The position numbers were made by a program, and so were the translations under genes. From Endomychus coccineus (lineage: Eukaryota > Arthropoda > Insecta > Coleoptera > Endomychidae), in NCBI GenBank assembly GCA_958510875.1, contig OY294070.1, positions 41,616,306 through 41,680,305 on the forward strand: DNA of 64,000 bases, given 5' to 3'. This document shows, piece by piece, positions 31,296-41,849 of the stretch. Within the stretch, counting starts at the first letter, position 1. Every line of letters starts with the position of its first letter. The notes below the pieces were generated by a model. It saw nothing but the letters and a program-made list of their open reading frames with translations, was not told where the DNA came from and searched no databases.

Positions 31296-31358
31296 AATGA
31301 AGTGCCTGAAAAAGGACTATTTTGATAGAATAGATTATTTAGGTCAATCCTAACTTTA
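31296..31358 (+). pseudogene. trnI: mitochondrial trnI copy in the NUMT
   Basis: Begins AATGAAGTGCCTGAAAAAGG and has the anticodon loop TTTGATAGA with anticodon GAT. The T-arm looks altered relative to a normal tRNA. Confidence 0.75.
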
Positions 31359-31360
31359 TT

Positions 31361-31418
31361 ACATTTAATAATATCTCTTAGAATATCAAAAATTCGTATA
31401 CATCATATACTAAAATGT
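31361..31418 (-). pseudogene. trnQ: mitochondrial trnQ copy in the NUMT
   Basis: The minus strand has the anticodon loop TTTTTGATA with anticodon TTG. Acceptor ends ACATTT and AAATGT pair. Shorter than a normal trnQ, so probably slightly deleted. Confidence 0.7.
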
Positions 31419-31485
31419 AAAAGATAAGCTAAACAAGCTATTGGGTTCATACCCCACTTAGAAAGGTATACCCCTTTTCTTTTTA
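31419..31485 (+). pseudogene. trnM: mitochondrial trnM copy in the NUMT
   Basis: AAAAGATAAGCTAAACAAGC followed by the anticodon stem-loop TTGGGTTCATACCCCA with anticodon CAT. It lies directly before nad2, as in most insects. Confidence 0.85.
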
Positions 31486-31873
31486 ATTATTAAATTCTAC
31501 AAACTATTATTTTTTAATTCTATAATAATAGGAACTTTTATTTCGATTTCAGCTTATTCATGATTCTCTATATGAATTGGATTGGAAATTAATTTATTAT
31601 CTTTTATTCCCCTACTAATAAAAGAAAAAGATATAATTTCATCAGAATCTGCATTAAAATATTTTATTATTCAAGCTTTAGCATTAATTATTCTATTATT
31701 TTCAATAATTTCAATTTTAATAAGAAAAGAATTTATTTTAAATAACTTATTTATTATTACAATAAATTCTTCCTTTCTTACTAAAATAGGAGCTGCTCCT
31801 TTTCATTTTTGATTCCCTGAAGTAATAGAAGGATTAAATTGACTTAATTGTATAATTTTATTAACTTGACACA
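31486..31873 (+). pseudogene. nad2: mitochondrial nad2 fragment (5' third) in the NUMT
   Basis: NADH dehydrogenase subunit 2 starting at ATT. Under the mitochondrial code it reads through SAYSWFSMWIGLEINLLSFI, then an Ile/Leu-rich transmembrane part, then [20 protein letters not shown] and LLTWH before the break. This is about 130 of roughly 335 residues. The frame is intact, suggesting a fairly recent transfer. Confidence 0.9.
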
Positions 31874-32540
31874 ACTAAGAGACATATTGTGACTGTTCGA
31901 ACTAGAAGGAACCTTAACTCTGTCTATTAACTGCTTACACCAAGATATGTTTGTTATTTATCCAATACATAATATCAATTTGTCAGAATATTTCATCATA
32001 CCGTTACTAATAGTAAAGTGATGATGACAGAATATAAATTTCAATAAACAAATAGGAAGTGGTGAACCACAAGTCTACCGGAAGCATACATTCGATTGAA
32101 TTAGAAAATACCTATTCCTCTGAAGATACATCGACACTACACATTATCTGAAACTAGAACGATTGGTTTAAATAATCCTAGTTATTTATATATGGGCTGT
32201 TTGTTCATTATGTTCCCATCATAGATATCTCGGTTATCTCAAGAAATACCAGTGTCGTATTGACTCCGATAGTATGAAAACACCCCATTTTTTATCGTCG
32301 TAGATTTAAAGTTGTGTTTTAAAGCTTTATTAAATGTTTTAATAGGAAATCTCGATGAGTATAAGAGATACAAAAAAATTAACCCCATACTGGATCTCAT
32401 TTTTTTGAGAAAATGTCAATGGTGAAATCAAAAATTGGCTATGTTCTTATGTTTTTGAGTTATTTGACAAAACTCGAGTTTTCGTTTACAGGTAATCTTA
32501 GTTATTTGTGTCATTGGAATGAAATAATTTCTATATTTTT
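31874..32540. other. no recognisable gene
   Basis: Mixed AT-rich sequence without long frames or repeats that I could match elsewhere in the window. Confidence 0.4.
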
Positions 32541-32559
32541 GTGACACTTTTTTTTATAC

Positions 32560-33090
32560 ATTGACTACACGATGGGGAAATCTATAATGTTCGTGGAACA
32601 TTGTCTGAGTCAGCGGTGGAATGTTGGGAGAGGAGATAGGCATTTAAATATTTCTTGAAGGTTTGGAGGTTATAAGCATAGGGAAAGACCTCACTAGATG
32701 AAAAGTTCCACAATATTGCTGTTCGATAAAAAAATTAAGTCTAGTAGGAAGATGATGGGCAGGTTTCGAGCTTGACAATGAAGGGGTGACTAGTTTGAGC
32801 TCGTCTAGTCCGCCTATCTGGAATCTCTCGTGGTGGAATAACAGGCGAGATTTCTGATGAAAACCGACCATGGGAATATCTACGATGTTCTAGAGAGGTC
32901 AATGAACTCGTAAGTCTGACATCACCTTAATCAAACGAATAGCTCTCTTCTGGATAGAATCCAAGAGCTTCGCCATATGTTTGGGAGCCGAACTCCAAAC
33001 ATTGGCATACTACTCCGGGTCATGCCGAATCCGTGCTTTGCAGATTATGAAGAGCTGCTGGAAGTAAAGAACCTAGTTCTTGGCACGGAA
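32560..33090 (-). pseudogene. LINE 3' fragment, same family as 16556-17560
   Basis: The stretch around GTTCTAGAGAGGTCAATGAA (32888-) closely matches 16712-, including CTCTTCTGGATA..ATCCAAGAGCTTC. The minus strand would encode the ORF2 C-terminus. A shorter 3' relative, with the order CACTACACGA then ACCTATAATGTT, occurs at about 48590-48720. Confidence 0.65.
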
Positions 33091-33169
33091 TATAAAACCA
33101 AGCTTTTGAGACAAACAAGTTTTTACAAAGTGCAAGTGTAATGCAGTCAAATGGGTGTAAAAATAGGCC

Positions 33170-33690
33170 AAACCCGTAAGTCCTTGGAAGATGGATCGAT
33201 TTTGATGGGACAAAGTGAATTCTCTTCAGAATGTAGTCCGATAAAAAGTTGACCACAAATAAAGTTCCGCAAATTGTTTATATTGCTTATAAACAATTTA
33301 ATTCGCTCATTTTTGAGATTACATAAAAATTTCTAAAAAATGCAAAATTGACCGTTTTTGATCGGATAAAAACTATTTTTTGTTATAAACAATTTATTTA
33401 TCAACAAAATAGATGAATTTGACCAAAACTCCGACTTAAGGATCGTTTTCGCAAAATGTTGGTATTCTGAGTTCGATTTTATCGTCAATATCGTCGAATG
33501 TATACCCAAAAATTTACTAATTTGTTAGAAACAAATTATATTTATTATTAAATATACGAATTTGATCAAAATGTTGAGTTTATAGTCGTTGTCGGATAAT
33601 TTTGGCCTCTTGAGTACGATTTTATTGCTATTATATGGTCTTTAAATGCATACATAAATTTTTGAATAGTTATAAACAAATAAAGAAAAA
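33170..33690. repeat. interspersed repeat R1, copy 1
   Basis: Starts CGATTTTGATGGGACAAAGTG and includes TTCGATTTTATCGTCAATATCG and GAGTTTATAGTCGTTG. The same blocks occur in the same order at 61615-62050. Type unknown, non-coding. Confidence 0.7.
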
Positions 33691-34019
33691 GGAAATGTGA
33701 CATTTTAATAATTGTGATATTATATGCACACTCCGAACGTGATTTTTTTTCGATAAAATTGATGAAATGTATTAGGTCTTAATATAATTAAATAAATAGT
33801 ATGCCACTAGTTTTAAATAATTGTTTTCCCATCCTTAACAATTCTCTCATACCTCCTCAAAAAAATTAATACGTTTAATTTTATATATATTTATTGATAC
33901 GTTGACATACTACAGCATCGAAATTTTTATTATTTTTTTCCAATTCGCTTTTAAAAATTCCCACGAAAATGCATTTAAAGACCATAATGGCATTCCTTGG
34001 TTGAACATTGTGAATGCAA
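33691..34019. other. no recognisable gene
   Basis: AT-rich. Only an echo of AATGCATTTAAAGACC shared with the preceding repeat. Confidence 0.35.
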
Positions 34020-34213
34020 TCAGCTAAGAATTAACCCGAGACCGCATAGTAGTAACAAAAACCAGCGAACGTTCTCAGCTGCAAGCGACTTTGACACTTC
34101 ACGACCATATCGCGAATAAAAAGAAATTCAAGCACCTCAGAGCAGAGAGCTACATCTTGAGATACAATGTTGCCAAACCTGAAGCTATTGCTGGAAATAT
34201 GGACAAAACTAGA

Positions 34214-34959
34214 TAATATAATAAGATTCTTGACCCAGTATGAATTATATAAAAATTTCTCGAGAATTAGGTCACATTAACACTCTGTTATAAATGTTCG
34301 TCTTTACGTACGTTTCGGTCTCACGACCATCATCGGAAGACTTATTTTGTCAAAAAGGGGTTAACTAAAACTAATTAGCACAAGCGTCCATATCGCACAA
34401 TTTTCAATCAAAAAGCTCACGCCGTCGAAACGAACAGAACCACGAATAATCGAAAATTGTATCGTTAATATTAAAGTATAGATTTTTTTGTAACAAGATA
34501 CCACTGTTAAGTAATATTCTCATAATGTACAAACGCATATTGCTATGGTCTCAAAGCAACTGGAGGTCCGAAGTTTGCATTGCATAATAATAATAAAAAA
34601 CTGCCTATTCACAATATTATTTCAAATTTAGAATGCGGAATCAGGAATAAAAATTTAGAAGAAAAAAATGAAATTAGAAACAAAGTTTGTAACATCTTGA
34701 CAAACAAAAAGAACAAACAGAAAGCAGAAATAGGTATTGCAAAGAATCGTTTTAACTATCATACAAAAATAACAAAAGAGTTCTTAGATGCTAACCCTCA
34801 AATTTTAATTTATTATGGACGCTTGTGCTAATTAGTTTTAGTTAACCCCTTTTTGACAAAATAAGTCTTCTGATGATGTTCGTGAGACCGAAACGTACGT
34901 AAAGACGAACATTTATAACAGAGTGTTAATGTGACCTAATTCCCGAGAATTTTTTATAT
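34214..34959 (+). mobile_element. Penelope-like element, family B, copy 2 (internally deleted)
   Basis: Flanked by a 12-bp direct repeat GACAAAACTAGA (34202-34213 and 34960-34971). Both ends carry the pseudo-LTR in opposite orientation: AGAATTAGGTCACATTAACA near 34264 and its complement near 34925. Inside is only the ORF start (34580-34831), with HNIISNLECGIRNKNLEEKN, homologous to 13060-13230 of copy 1. It is the cleanest example here of a PLE with terminal inverted pseudo-LTRs and a long target duplication. Confidence 0.85.
34865..34906 (+). ncRNA. hammerhead-ribozyme-like motif in PLE-B pseudo-LTR
   Basis: In order: stem I strand GTCTT (34865-34869), core CTGATGA (34870-34876), a stem II hairpin with GTGA loop (arms GTTC/GACC, one mismatch), GAAA (34890-34893), a minimal stem III CG-TA-CG (34894-34899), then TA and the stem I partner AAGAC (34902-34906). 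This is the type I hammerhead layout reported for Penelope-like elements. One extra U sits before stem II. Reverse-complement copies near 12890-12945 and 34294-34343 have substitutions in the core. Confidence 0.5.
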
Positions 34960-35892
34960 GACAAAACTAGAGATAGAAGTATCCAGCCAAGTAAGCAATG
35001 TGCTTTCTGTGGATTACAACAGTGCCCAGCCAACAAAACTACTTGAAAAAAGTATAGGAAACAAAGACATTGGGCTATTGGCTGTAGGAGCGTTAAGGTC
35101 AGATCTGTAAATGTTCCAAAAATAAATAAGATACAAACTTCATCCTAATGAAAATTCAAACAGTCAAAATGAAATTTGTTGGTCGAATCCAGTTAAATTA
35201 TATAAACTCGCAACAATGAACCATTTATTGTTTGTTTCTGAGTTAGATGAAAACATCAATTTTCTTGTAGATTCGTGAGCAGACATTTCTTGTCTTCCTG
35301 AGAAATAATTTGACAAGATGTCAATGATTATCTTATCCTGATAAGCAAGTCACAGGTCCGCCTGGAGTAGAACTAGAGGTAGTTGGCACTTTCCTAATAA
35401 ATTTCATTAACAAAGATAAAATTTTTAAAACTGAATTATATGTAATTAAGAATTCAGCAAAACCTATCCTGGTTAGAACCGCTATTATCAAACTGAAAAT
35501 TCTGGCATTTGGTGATAATACTAGTTTTATAAAGTTTAATAGACTTCTCTAAAAGAAAGCATTCTTCAAAGATATCCTAAAATCTTCGGAGATCTAGGAA
35601 CTTTTAAAACAGAAATGGAGATTAAGGTAAAAGAAGAACTTTATCTTGGATAGTAGACTTCCGCGGACAGCTAATCTTGAAAAATCTTGTCTTCCGGATG
35701 GATTCCGCGTCACAATAGCTCGACTTGATGCCGACGTTTCGCCAACCATTACAGGTGGCATCTTCAGGGCAGGCTTGAGGCTTGAACTGAAACTGGTTCT
35801 ACTGGTTTCTGTAGCTGTATTTATTGTAGGAAAAATCCTTCACGCTACATAGTTCACTGCCTTTGTTCCGGTGGTTAACTTCGTTCCGGCAC

Positions 35893-36986
35893 CTAACCCT
35901 GCCGTTGTGCGATCATGTGCGAAGTGGAATTTTCGAGGATGGGTTTCCAAATATTGGGAAGGTAATATCCTGAGTCACGGTTCAGATTATTCGGATGTTT
36001 TAGGATTTCTATAGCTTCAAGGATTTTTCGCTGATAGAAGTTTGGGGCTCGGACTAGGATTTTAGTATCTTCAAAAAAGGATTTGATGATTTGTATTAAA
36101 CTTGTGTTCTGCAAGTGCAGATCTACTGGTGTCACGAAGTCTTGTACAGCGCTCATGTAATGAATTTAAATGATTGAGGAAGGGAACAAGCTTTTCGCGA
36201 CCATATTGCCAAATAACGAAAGTATCGTCGACATATCTAAACCAACATTTCGGCTTGAGAACAGATGAGTCAATGGCATCTTGTTCAAAAGCTTCCATGA
36301 AGATATTAGCTATGATCGGGGAAAGTGGGGAACCAATGGCAGCTCCCGAGGACTGCTCGTAGAACTTACCATCGTATAGAAAATATGTGGAGGATAGACA
36401 AAAATCAATTAACGGTAGCAAGTCCGTTGAAATGTTTTTGGCAGGTAACAATTGAGAAATTATGGAAAGGGTGTCTGGAATGGGAACATTGGTAAACAGT
36501 GATTCGACGTCGAAGCTGACGAGCAAATCGCATGGGTCAACTTTCAACTTTCAACGTTTGAAGTTTTTCAACGAAATGAAAGGAATTTAGGATAAAACTA
36601 TTGGAATCACCTACAAGGGGTTTGAGAATAGATGACAGGTATCGAGAGAGTTTATAAGTAGGAGATCCGATAGTGCTGACAATTGGTCTCAGGGGAACTG
36701 AGGGCTTATGAATTTTAGGCAAACCATATAAGCGGGGACATTTTGAACAATGGGGGATAAGAAATTTCTTGTCTGAATCAGGAAGGGAAGAATGACGAAT
36801 AATTTGTGAAATTGAACGTTCTATAGAGGAGGTGGGATCTTTTGGTAGAAGCTTATAGGAATTAGTTTGCAGATGTTGCAGGATTTTGTTATCATAATCT
36901 GAACGATTCATGTCTATCCTCCACATATTTTCTATACGATGGTAAGTTCTACAAGCAGTCCTCGGGAGCTGCCATGGGTTCCCCAC
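35893..36986 (-). pseudogene. PLE-A left half: RT fused by deletion to endonuclease tail
   Basis: Minus strand, in order: IPHCSKCPRLYGLPKIHKPS and PLRPIVSTIGSPTYKLSRYL (36900-36600), then SFDVESLFTNVPIPDTL (RT palm, about 36515), AAIGSPLSPIIANIFMEAFE and the catalytic RYVDDTFVIW (about 36220). The frame then jumps from LNHLNSLHE directly to the end of the GIY-YIG domain (RLRDTSRSALAEHKFNTNHQ), losing the linker and most of the nuclease. The tail EILKHPNNLNRDSGYYLPNI follows. One frame break lies near 36545 in a duplicated TTTCAAC. Confidence 0.85.
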
Positions 36987-38037
36987 TTTCCCCGATCACA
37001 GCTAATATCTTCATGGAAGCTTTTGAACAAGATGCCATTGACTCATCTGTTCTCAAGCCGAAATGTTGGTTTAGATATGTCGACGATACTTTCGTTATTT
37101 GGCAACATGGTCGCGAAAAGCTTGTTCCCTTCCTCAATCATTTAAATTCATTACATCCCAATATCCGTTTCACCATGGAAGTCAAATCGCAAGGTTCACT
37201 CCCGTTCCTGGATGTATTGATTAGTTGACAGACTGACAGTACTTTAGGGCATTCTGTGTATCGGAAACCCACCCATACCGATAGATACCTCAATGGTCTT
37301 TCCCACCACCACCCTGCCCAAAAGCAATCTGTCATAAACTCCCTGGTCCACAGAGCTGTCAACCTATCTCAGCCTCAATCTTTAAAATAAGAATTAAAAC
37401 ATCTATCATCTGCCTTATTATCAAATAATTTCTCCCATTACAACATTCAAAAAGCCATAAAGAAATACACTTCACCCAAAATTCCAAATTGACGTGAGCC
37501 AGAAACCCTCCCACCTGCTTTATCCACGGCCTATCTTCCATATATTCAAAATATAACAGATCGAATTTCCAAAATCCTCAAAAAACATAATATTTCTACC
37601 CGTTTTTCCACACTTCCAAAATTATCTCAGTTTTACAAACCTATTAAAGATCCCCTTCCCCCTCTCCACTTAGAAGGTGTTTATAGTATTCCCTGTTCTT
37701 GCGGTAAAGTCTACATTGGTGAAACAGGTCGTACAGTAGCTACTCGTGTGAAAGAACATGAGCGCTGTAGAAGACTTCGTGACACCAGTAGATCTGCACT
37801 TGCGGAACACAAGTTTGACACAAATCATCAAATCCGTTTTGAAGATACTAAAATCCTAGTCCGAGCCCCAAACTTCTATCAGCGAAAAATCCTTGAAGCT
37901 ATAGAAATTCTAAAACATCCGAATAATCTGAACCGTGACTCAGGATATTACCTTCCCAACATTTGGAAACCCATCCTCGAAAATTCCACTTCGCACATGA
38001 TCGCACAACGGCAGGGTCAGGTGCCGGAACGAAGTTA
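36925..38037 (+). pseudogene. PLE-A right half: 3' RT plus full GIY-YIG endonuclease
   Basis: Starts inside the RT (STYFLYDGKF), includes GSPLSPITANIFMEAFEQDA and RYVDDTFVIWQHGREK, then the linker FRKPTHTDRYLN-type region, and the GIY-YIG endonuclease: YSIPCSCGKVYIGETGRTVA at about 37680-37740, TRVKEHERC, then SALAEHKFDTNHQIRFED and the C-terminal EILKHPNNLNRDSGYY. Stops after VLIS (37228) and QSLK (37389) and one near 37490 disable it. It lacks the N-terminus, as expected for a 5'-truncated copy. Confidence 0.85.
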
Positions 38038-38254
38038 ACCACCGGAACAAAGGCAGTGAACTATGTAGCGTGAAGGATTTTTCCTACAATAAATACGGCT
38101 ACAGAAACCAGTAGAACCAGTTTCAGTTCAAGCCTCAAGCCTCAAGCCTGTCCTGAAGATGCCACCTGTAATGGTTGGCGAAACGTCGGCATCAAGTCGA
38201 GCTATTGTGACGCGGAATCCATCCGGAAGGCAAGATTTTTCAAAAGAAGAACTT

Positions 38255-38439
38255 AATCGCTTTTTTTTTGTTGGTAGGTGGTTGAAATCCTTTATGGGCA
38301 CCTTATGTTCCTGTAACATCCCATATAGTCCAAGCAATAGACGACGGCCTAATGGTAGATTTGCAGAAATTAATACCTGGATGAAAAAATATGAGCGTAT
38401 AGGAAATTAAATTTAAAGGTGAGTTTCTGTTTCATGCAA
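38255..38439. other. flank of the PLE-A insertion
   Basis: A short open frame (38256-38410) contains NRRRPNGRFAEINTWMKKYE. I do not recognise it. It may be the far side of the interrupted LTR element. Confidence 0.25.
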
Positions 38440-39509
38440 CTCGATCCGAAATGGCGAACATAACCCAAAAAATTGGCAAAGTTGCAAAAATCGGTTTTCC
38501 TCAAATAAGTAAAAAATGATAGCTCGGATCGAAAAAAGTCAAATGAGAAAGTTGTAGGTATCAAATAGATCTATCGATTTGCTCCCATGATAATTATCGA
38601 TATCTTTCATACTTTTCGAGTTATATTGAAGAAACCGTTTAGATTCGGGAGAAATCGTTAACTATTACGTTTTCATACTTGCTATTTGCTGTACGTATAG
38701 TCCATGGCAAGTTGAAAAAGAGATTTTTTTTTCAAATTCAAAATAGTGATACTTTTTCGAGATATATCGATTTTTCGGAAAAAAGGCGCTCTCATAAATT
38801 GGCTAGATCTTCTCAGCAGATGGTCCTAGAGTAACGAATCCGGGCTTATTTTATATATTCGAAGAGTTGTTATCAAAGAAATATAGCGATGTTTCAAATT
38901 TTAAGGGTAAAAAAATGACTTTGAAACATTTCACATGTTTTTTCCAGATAAGTTTCACAATTGTTATTTTAGGAAAACCTTTGACGTAAATCAATTACTG
39001 AAATTTTTTCACGAATTATCGAAAAAAATGTTTCATATACGACATTCTGGACAAGAGATAATTTGTAAGCTATTGCATATAGCTTTTATCGCGGGTTTTG
39101 AGCGCGGCGACCAAATCAAGAAATTCCGTAACGAAAAATAATGTAAGACCTAAACACCTAACATGTGTCAAATTAATTAATTAATTTGAAGTTTCTAAAA
39201 GTGAGAAATTTCGCTTTTATACGAATGTTATAACACTCCGCGCTTTAGACTCCGGGATTTTCACGTGGCCTATCGAAATTAGAAGGTTCGAATTATCTAA
39301 AAACAGAATTGCATGAACTCCAGACGTCCTATGTAATTAGCTACGAACGAAATCATTTTGACATATACCTCTAGGAGCTCGCTACGCGTCAGTTAGAGTT
39401 TATACGTTAGACGCGCGTAGCAGAGACCTGAGAGTACCTGTTTCTATTAAGCTATTGCATATAGCTTTTATCGCGGGCTTTGAGCTCGGCGACCGAATCA
39501 AAAAATTCC

Positions 39510-40430
39510 GTAACGAAAAATAACAGGAACTCGTTTATGTTGCGCTCTCTCGGGTGACTAATATTGAAAAATTGTATATCACGACAAAAAACGATAATTC
39601 AAGTTTTATAATAATCGAAGGCAAGCTGCATCGACTGCATCTTTGTTGCAAGAATTCAAAAGACTGCCTTTAAATAGTGTTCAGACGACAGCTCAAAGTG
39701 TCTTAGATTTCATTAGTAATAGAAATGGCATTTCAATAATGACTTTCAATTGCCAAAGTCTAAATAGTCACAAATACGATTTACAAGATTCAGTTACGAG
39801 ACAAACAAATGTGTTACTTCTTACCGAATCTTGCATGGCGCATGATAATCCGATTGAAATACCTAATTTCAATTGTATTGTTCAATTCAAACGAGATACT
39901 GTTCCAAAAGGTGGGGTAGCTATTTACCACAATAATAATAATGTGACTAATATTATGACTCCGAATATTGAAATAAATATTGCACACGTTAGTGATGTTA
40001 ATGTTAGGCGCTCATTTTTTGGAGATATTTGTGCGTGCTTATGCAAACTTAGAAATGGCCTACACATGGTCATGGTAGCAATTTACATTTCTCCGAATCC
40101 AAAATTGGACGAGGTAGAACATTTTATTCATCGCACTTTACTGGAGTACACTGAAGAAGGGTCGAAAATACTTGGTACAAATGGTAATAAATTTCCACTT
40201 ATCTTGGCTGGCGATTTCAACATCAACTTCGCTGATAAAAAATCAGAGCGGTTGACAACTTTTCTTTGGGAAAAATTGAATTTGAAAATGAATAATGATC
40301 CACAAGAATCCACAACAAAATATGGGACCACCTTTGACGCGGTATTTTCCAGATATTTAGAGGATATCAAGTCTCAAACTTATGTCTCTTATTTCAGTTA
40401 TTCAGTTACCATAAACCTATAGTTTCCATG
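39510..40430 (+). pseudogene. Helentron remnant: helicase end and APE-like endonuclease
   Basis: 39512-39590 encodes ELVYVALSRVTNIEKLYIT, helicase motif VI of the Pif1-like Rep/Hel protein. After a frameshift, 39643-40422 encodes an endonuclease-exonuclease-phosphatase domain: TFNCQSLNSHKYDLQ, the catalytic LLLTESC, and LILAGDFNINF. The C-terminal catalytic SYH is shifted out of frame by a small direct duplication (CAGTTATT/CAGTTACC, about 40396-40412). Fusion of a Pif1-type helicase to an APE-like endonuclease is the hallmark of Helentron-type Helitrons. Only the 3' part of the gene remains. Confidence 0.75.
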
Positions 40431-40714
40431 ATAACAAATTCCTGAATAACCTACATGTATTGTAAGATAATTAAAATATTTTAAACGATATTAACTTCTC
40501 ATTTATTCAATAAAAGAAAAAAATTTGTTTTCTTATCGGTCACCACGCTCAAAAAGTGTAACTTGAATTAATATCAAAGAAAAAACTTGAATTAATATCA
40601 AAGAGAAAAAATACTGCATAAATTAAAAATAAATAAATAATTATAATTGCATAATTTGAGAAAAAATACTATGCAATAGCTTCACCGCGGCAGTCCCCGA
40701 GTGCCACACGTTTT

Positions 40715-41375
40715 TTTTTATTTGAAAAAAATCTGTAAGACGCAATAAACATTTTACAGAAGTGTATGTATCTTGGCTTTTGGATCACGTACAAAAATCG
40801 AGATAACCACGAATAACGTATATAATTTCGCCTCAGAAGCAAAATAGACTCAAAAATGTTTGTTTTGCATTTCTAATTTGTGTTACTTTTACGTCATTTG
40901 AATTATGATTTATCATCAAAACAGTATTTTACTTGTGATGCCTCAAGTGCTTAGTGAATCATACTGACATTATGCTTGCGGATCTCTTAGCAATTATTTA
41001 ATTATCTCAGTAAATAATTTCTTATAATACAAAATTAAACAAATGCAACATATTAAGATAAGTTTGAAATTTATTTACTCACAAAATTATTATAAAATAT
41101 TTTTAAAATCCTTACAATCAAAGTAGCGGTATATAGCAGTCTCATATTAGTTTTCACAAGTGTCGCACAACAAGCATAACGTCAGTATGATTCACTAAGC
41201 AAAAAACGATATTCCCCAGATTGAGTACAAAAGGATTTTTGTACGTGATTCACTTTGTTACTCAATTTCTAATACTATAGATCAATAAAACATATCCTAG
41301 TATTTACCATTACCATCCATAACGTACACTTCTGTAAAATGTTTATTGCGTCTTACAGATTTTTTAAAATAAAAA
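40715..41375. mobile_element. inverted-repeat (foldback/MITE-like) element
   Basis: The arms contain CTGTAAGACGCAATAAACAT (40733-) and its complement at 41336-, and TTAGTGAATCATACTGAC (40950-) with its complement at 41200-. The centre is near 41045. No coding capacity. Confidence 0.7.
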
Positions 41376-41849
41376 AATTATCTCTGGTCCAGAAGATTGT
41401 AGATGAAACATTTTTTCTTGGTAACTCGTGAAAATATTTCAGAAATCCATTTCCGTCAAAGACATTTCCCTAAATAAAAATTGTAATACTTATTAGAAAA
41501 AAACATGCTCAAAAAGGTGCAATTTTGTCAAAGTAATTTTTTCACCCTTAAAATTCGAAAAATCGCTATATTTCTTTGATAACGTTATAGCACAACTCTT
41601 CAGAAAAGAAATAAGCCCAGAATCGTTACTGTAGGACGATTCGCTGAAAAGATCTATCCAATTTATGAGAGCGTATTTTTTTCGAAAAATAGATATATTT
41701 CGAAAAATGAATAATACTTGAAATTGAAAAAAAATTTTGCTTTTTAGGCTTGCCATGGGCTATACGTACAGCAAATAACATTTTTGGAAACCTGATGGTT
41801 AACGACTTCTCGATACCCCGATTTTTACCGGTTTTTTAAATATAGGTCG

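Larger units (their letters stand above)
31131..31873 (+). pseudogene. nuclear mitochondrial insertion (NUMT)
   Basis: Contains trnI, trnQ (minus), trnM and the 5' part of nad2 in the ancestral insect order. The part upstream of 31296 is extremely AT-rich and may be control region, but that boundary is uncertain. nad2 ends abruptly near 31873 where non-mitochondrial sequence begins. TGA codons in the nad2 frame read as Trp under the invertebrate mitochondrial code, so this cannot be a nuclear gene. Confidence 0.9.
34020..35641 (+). pseudogene. LTR-retrotransposon gag/protease remnant interrupted by PLE-B
   Basis: The left part (34020-34213) reads ESYILRYNVAKPEAIAGNMD in a gag-like frame. After the PLE insertion it resumes with RDRSIQPSKQCAFCGLQQCP, a possible zinc knuckle. 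Further on (35340-35600) is a protease-like frame with TGPPGVELEVVGTFLINFI, then SAKPILVRTAIIKLKILAFG, then QRYPKIFGDLG in shifted phases. PLE-A interrupts it again at 35642. The resemblance to Gypsy-type pol is fair. Many stops. Confidence 0.55.
35642..38241. mobile_element. Penelope-like element, family A, inverted dimer
   Basis: Two PLE-A copies face away from a junction at about 36920, and the whole unit is flanked by a 13-bp direct repeat AAAAGAAGAACTT (35629-35641 and 38242-38254). The outer ends (35643-35935 and about 37990-38241) are inverted copies containing TGAAGATGCC and GGCGAAACGTCGGC. The single target duplication implies that both halves arrived in one insertion. Sequence is well preserved, so this is among the youngest elements here. 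Confidence 0.85.
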
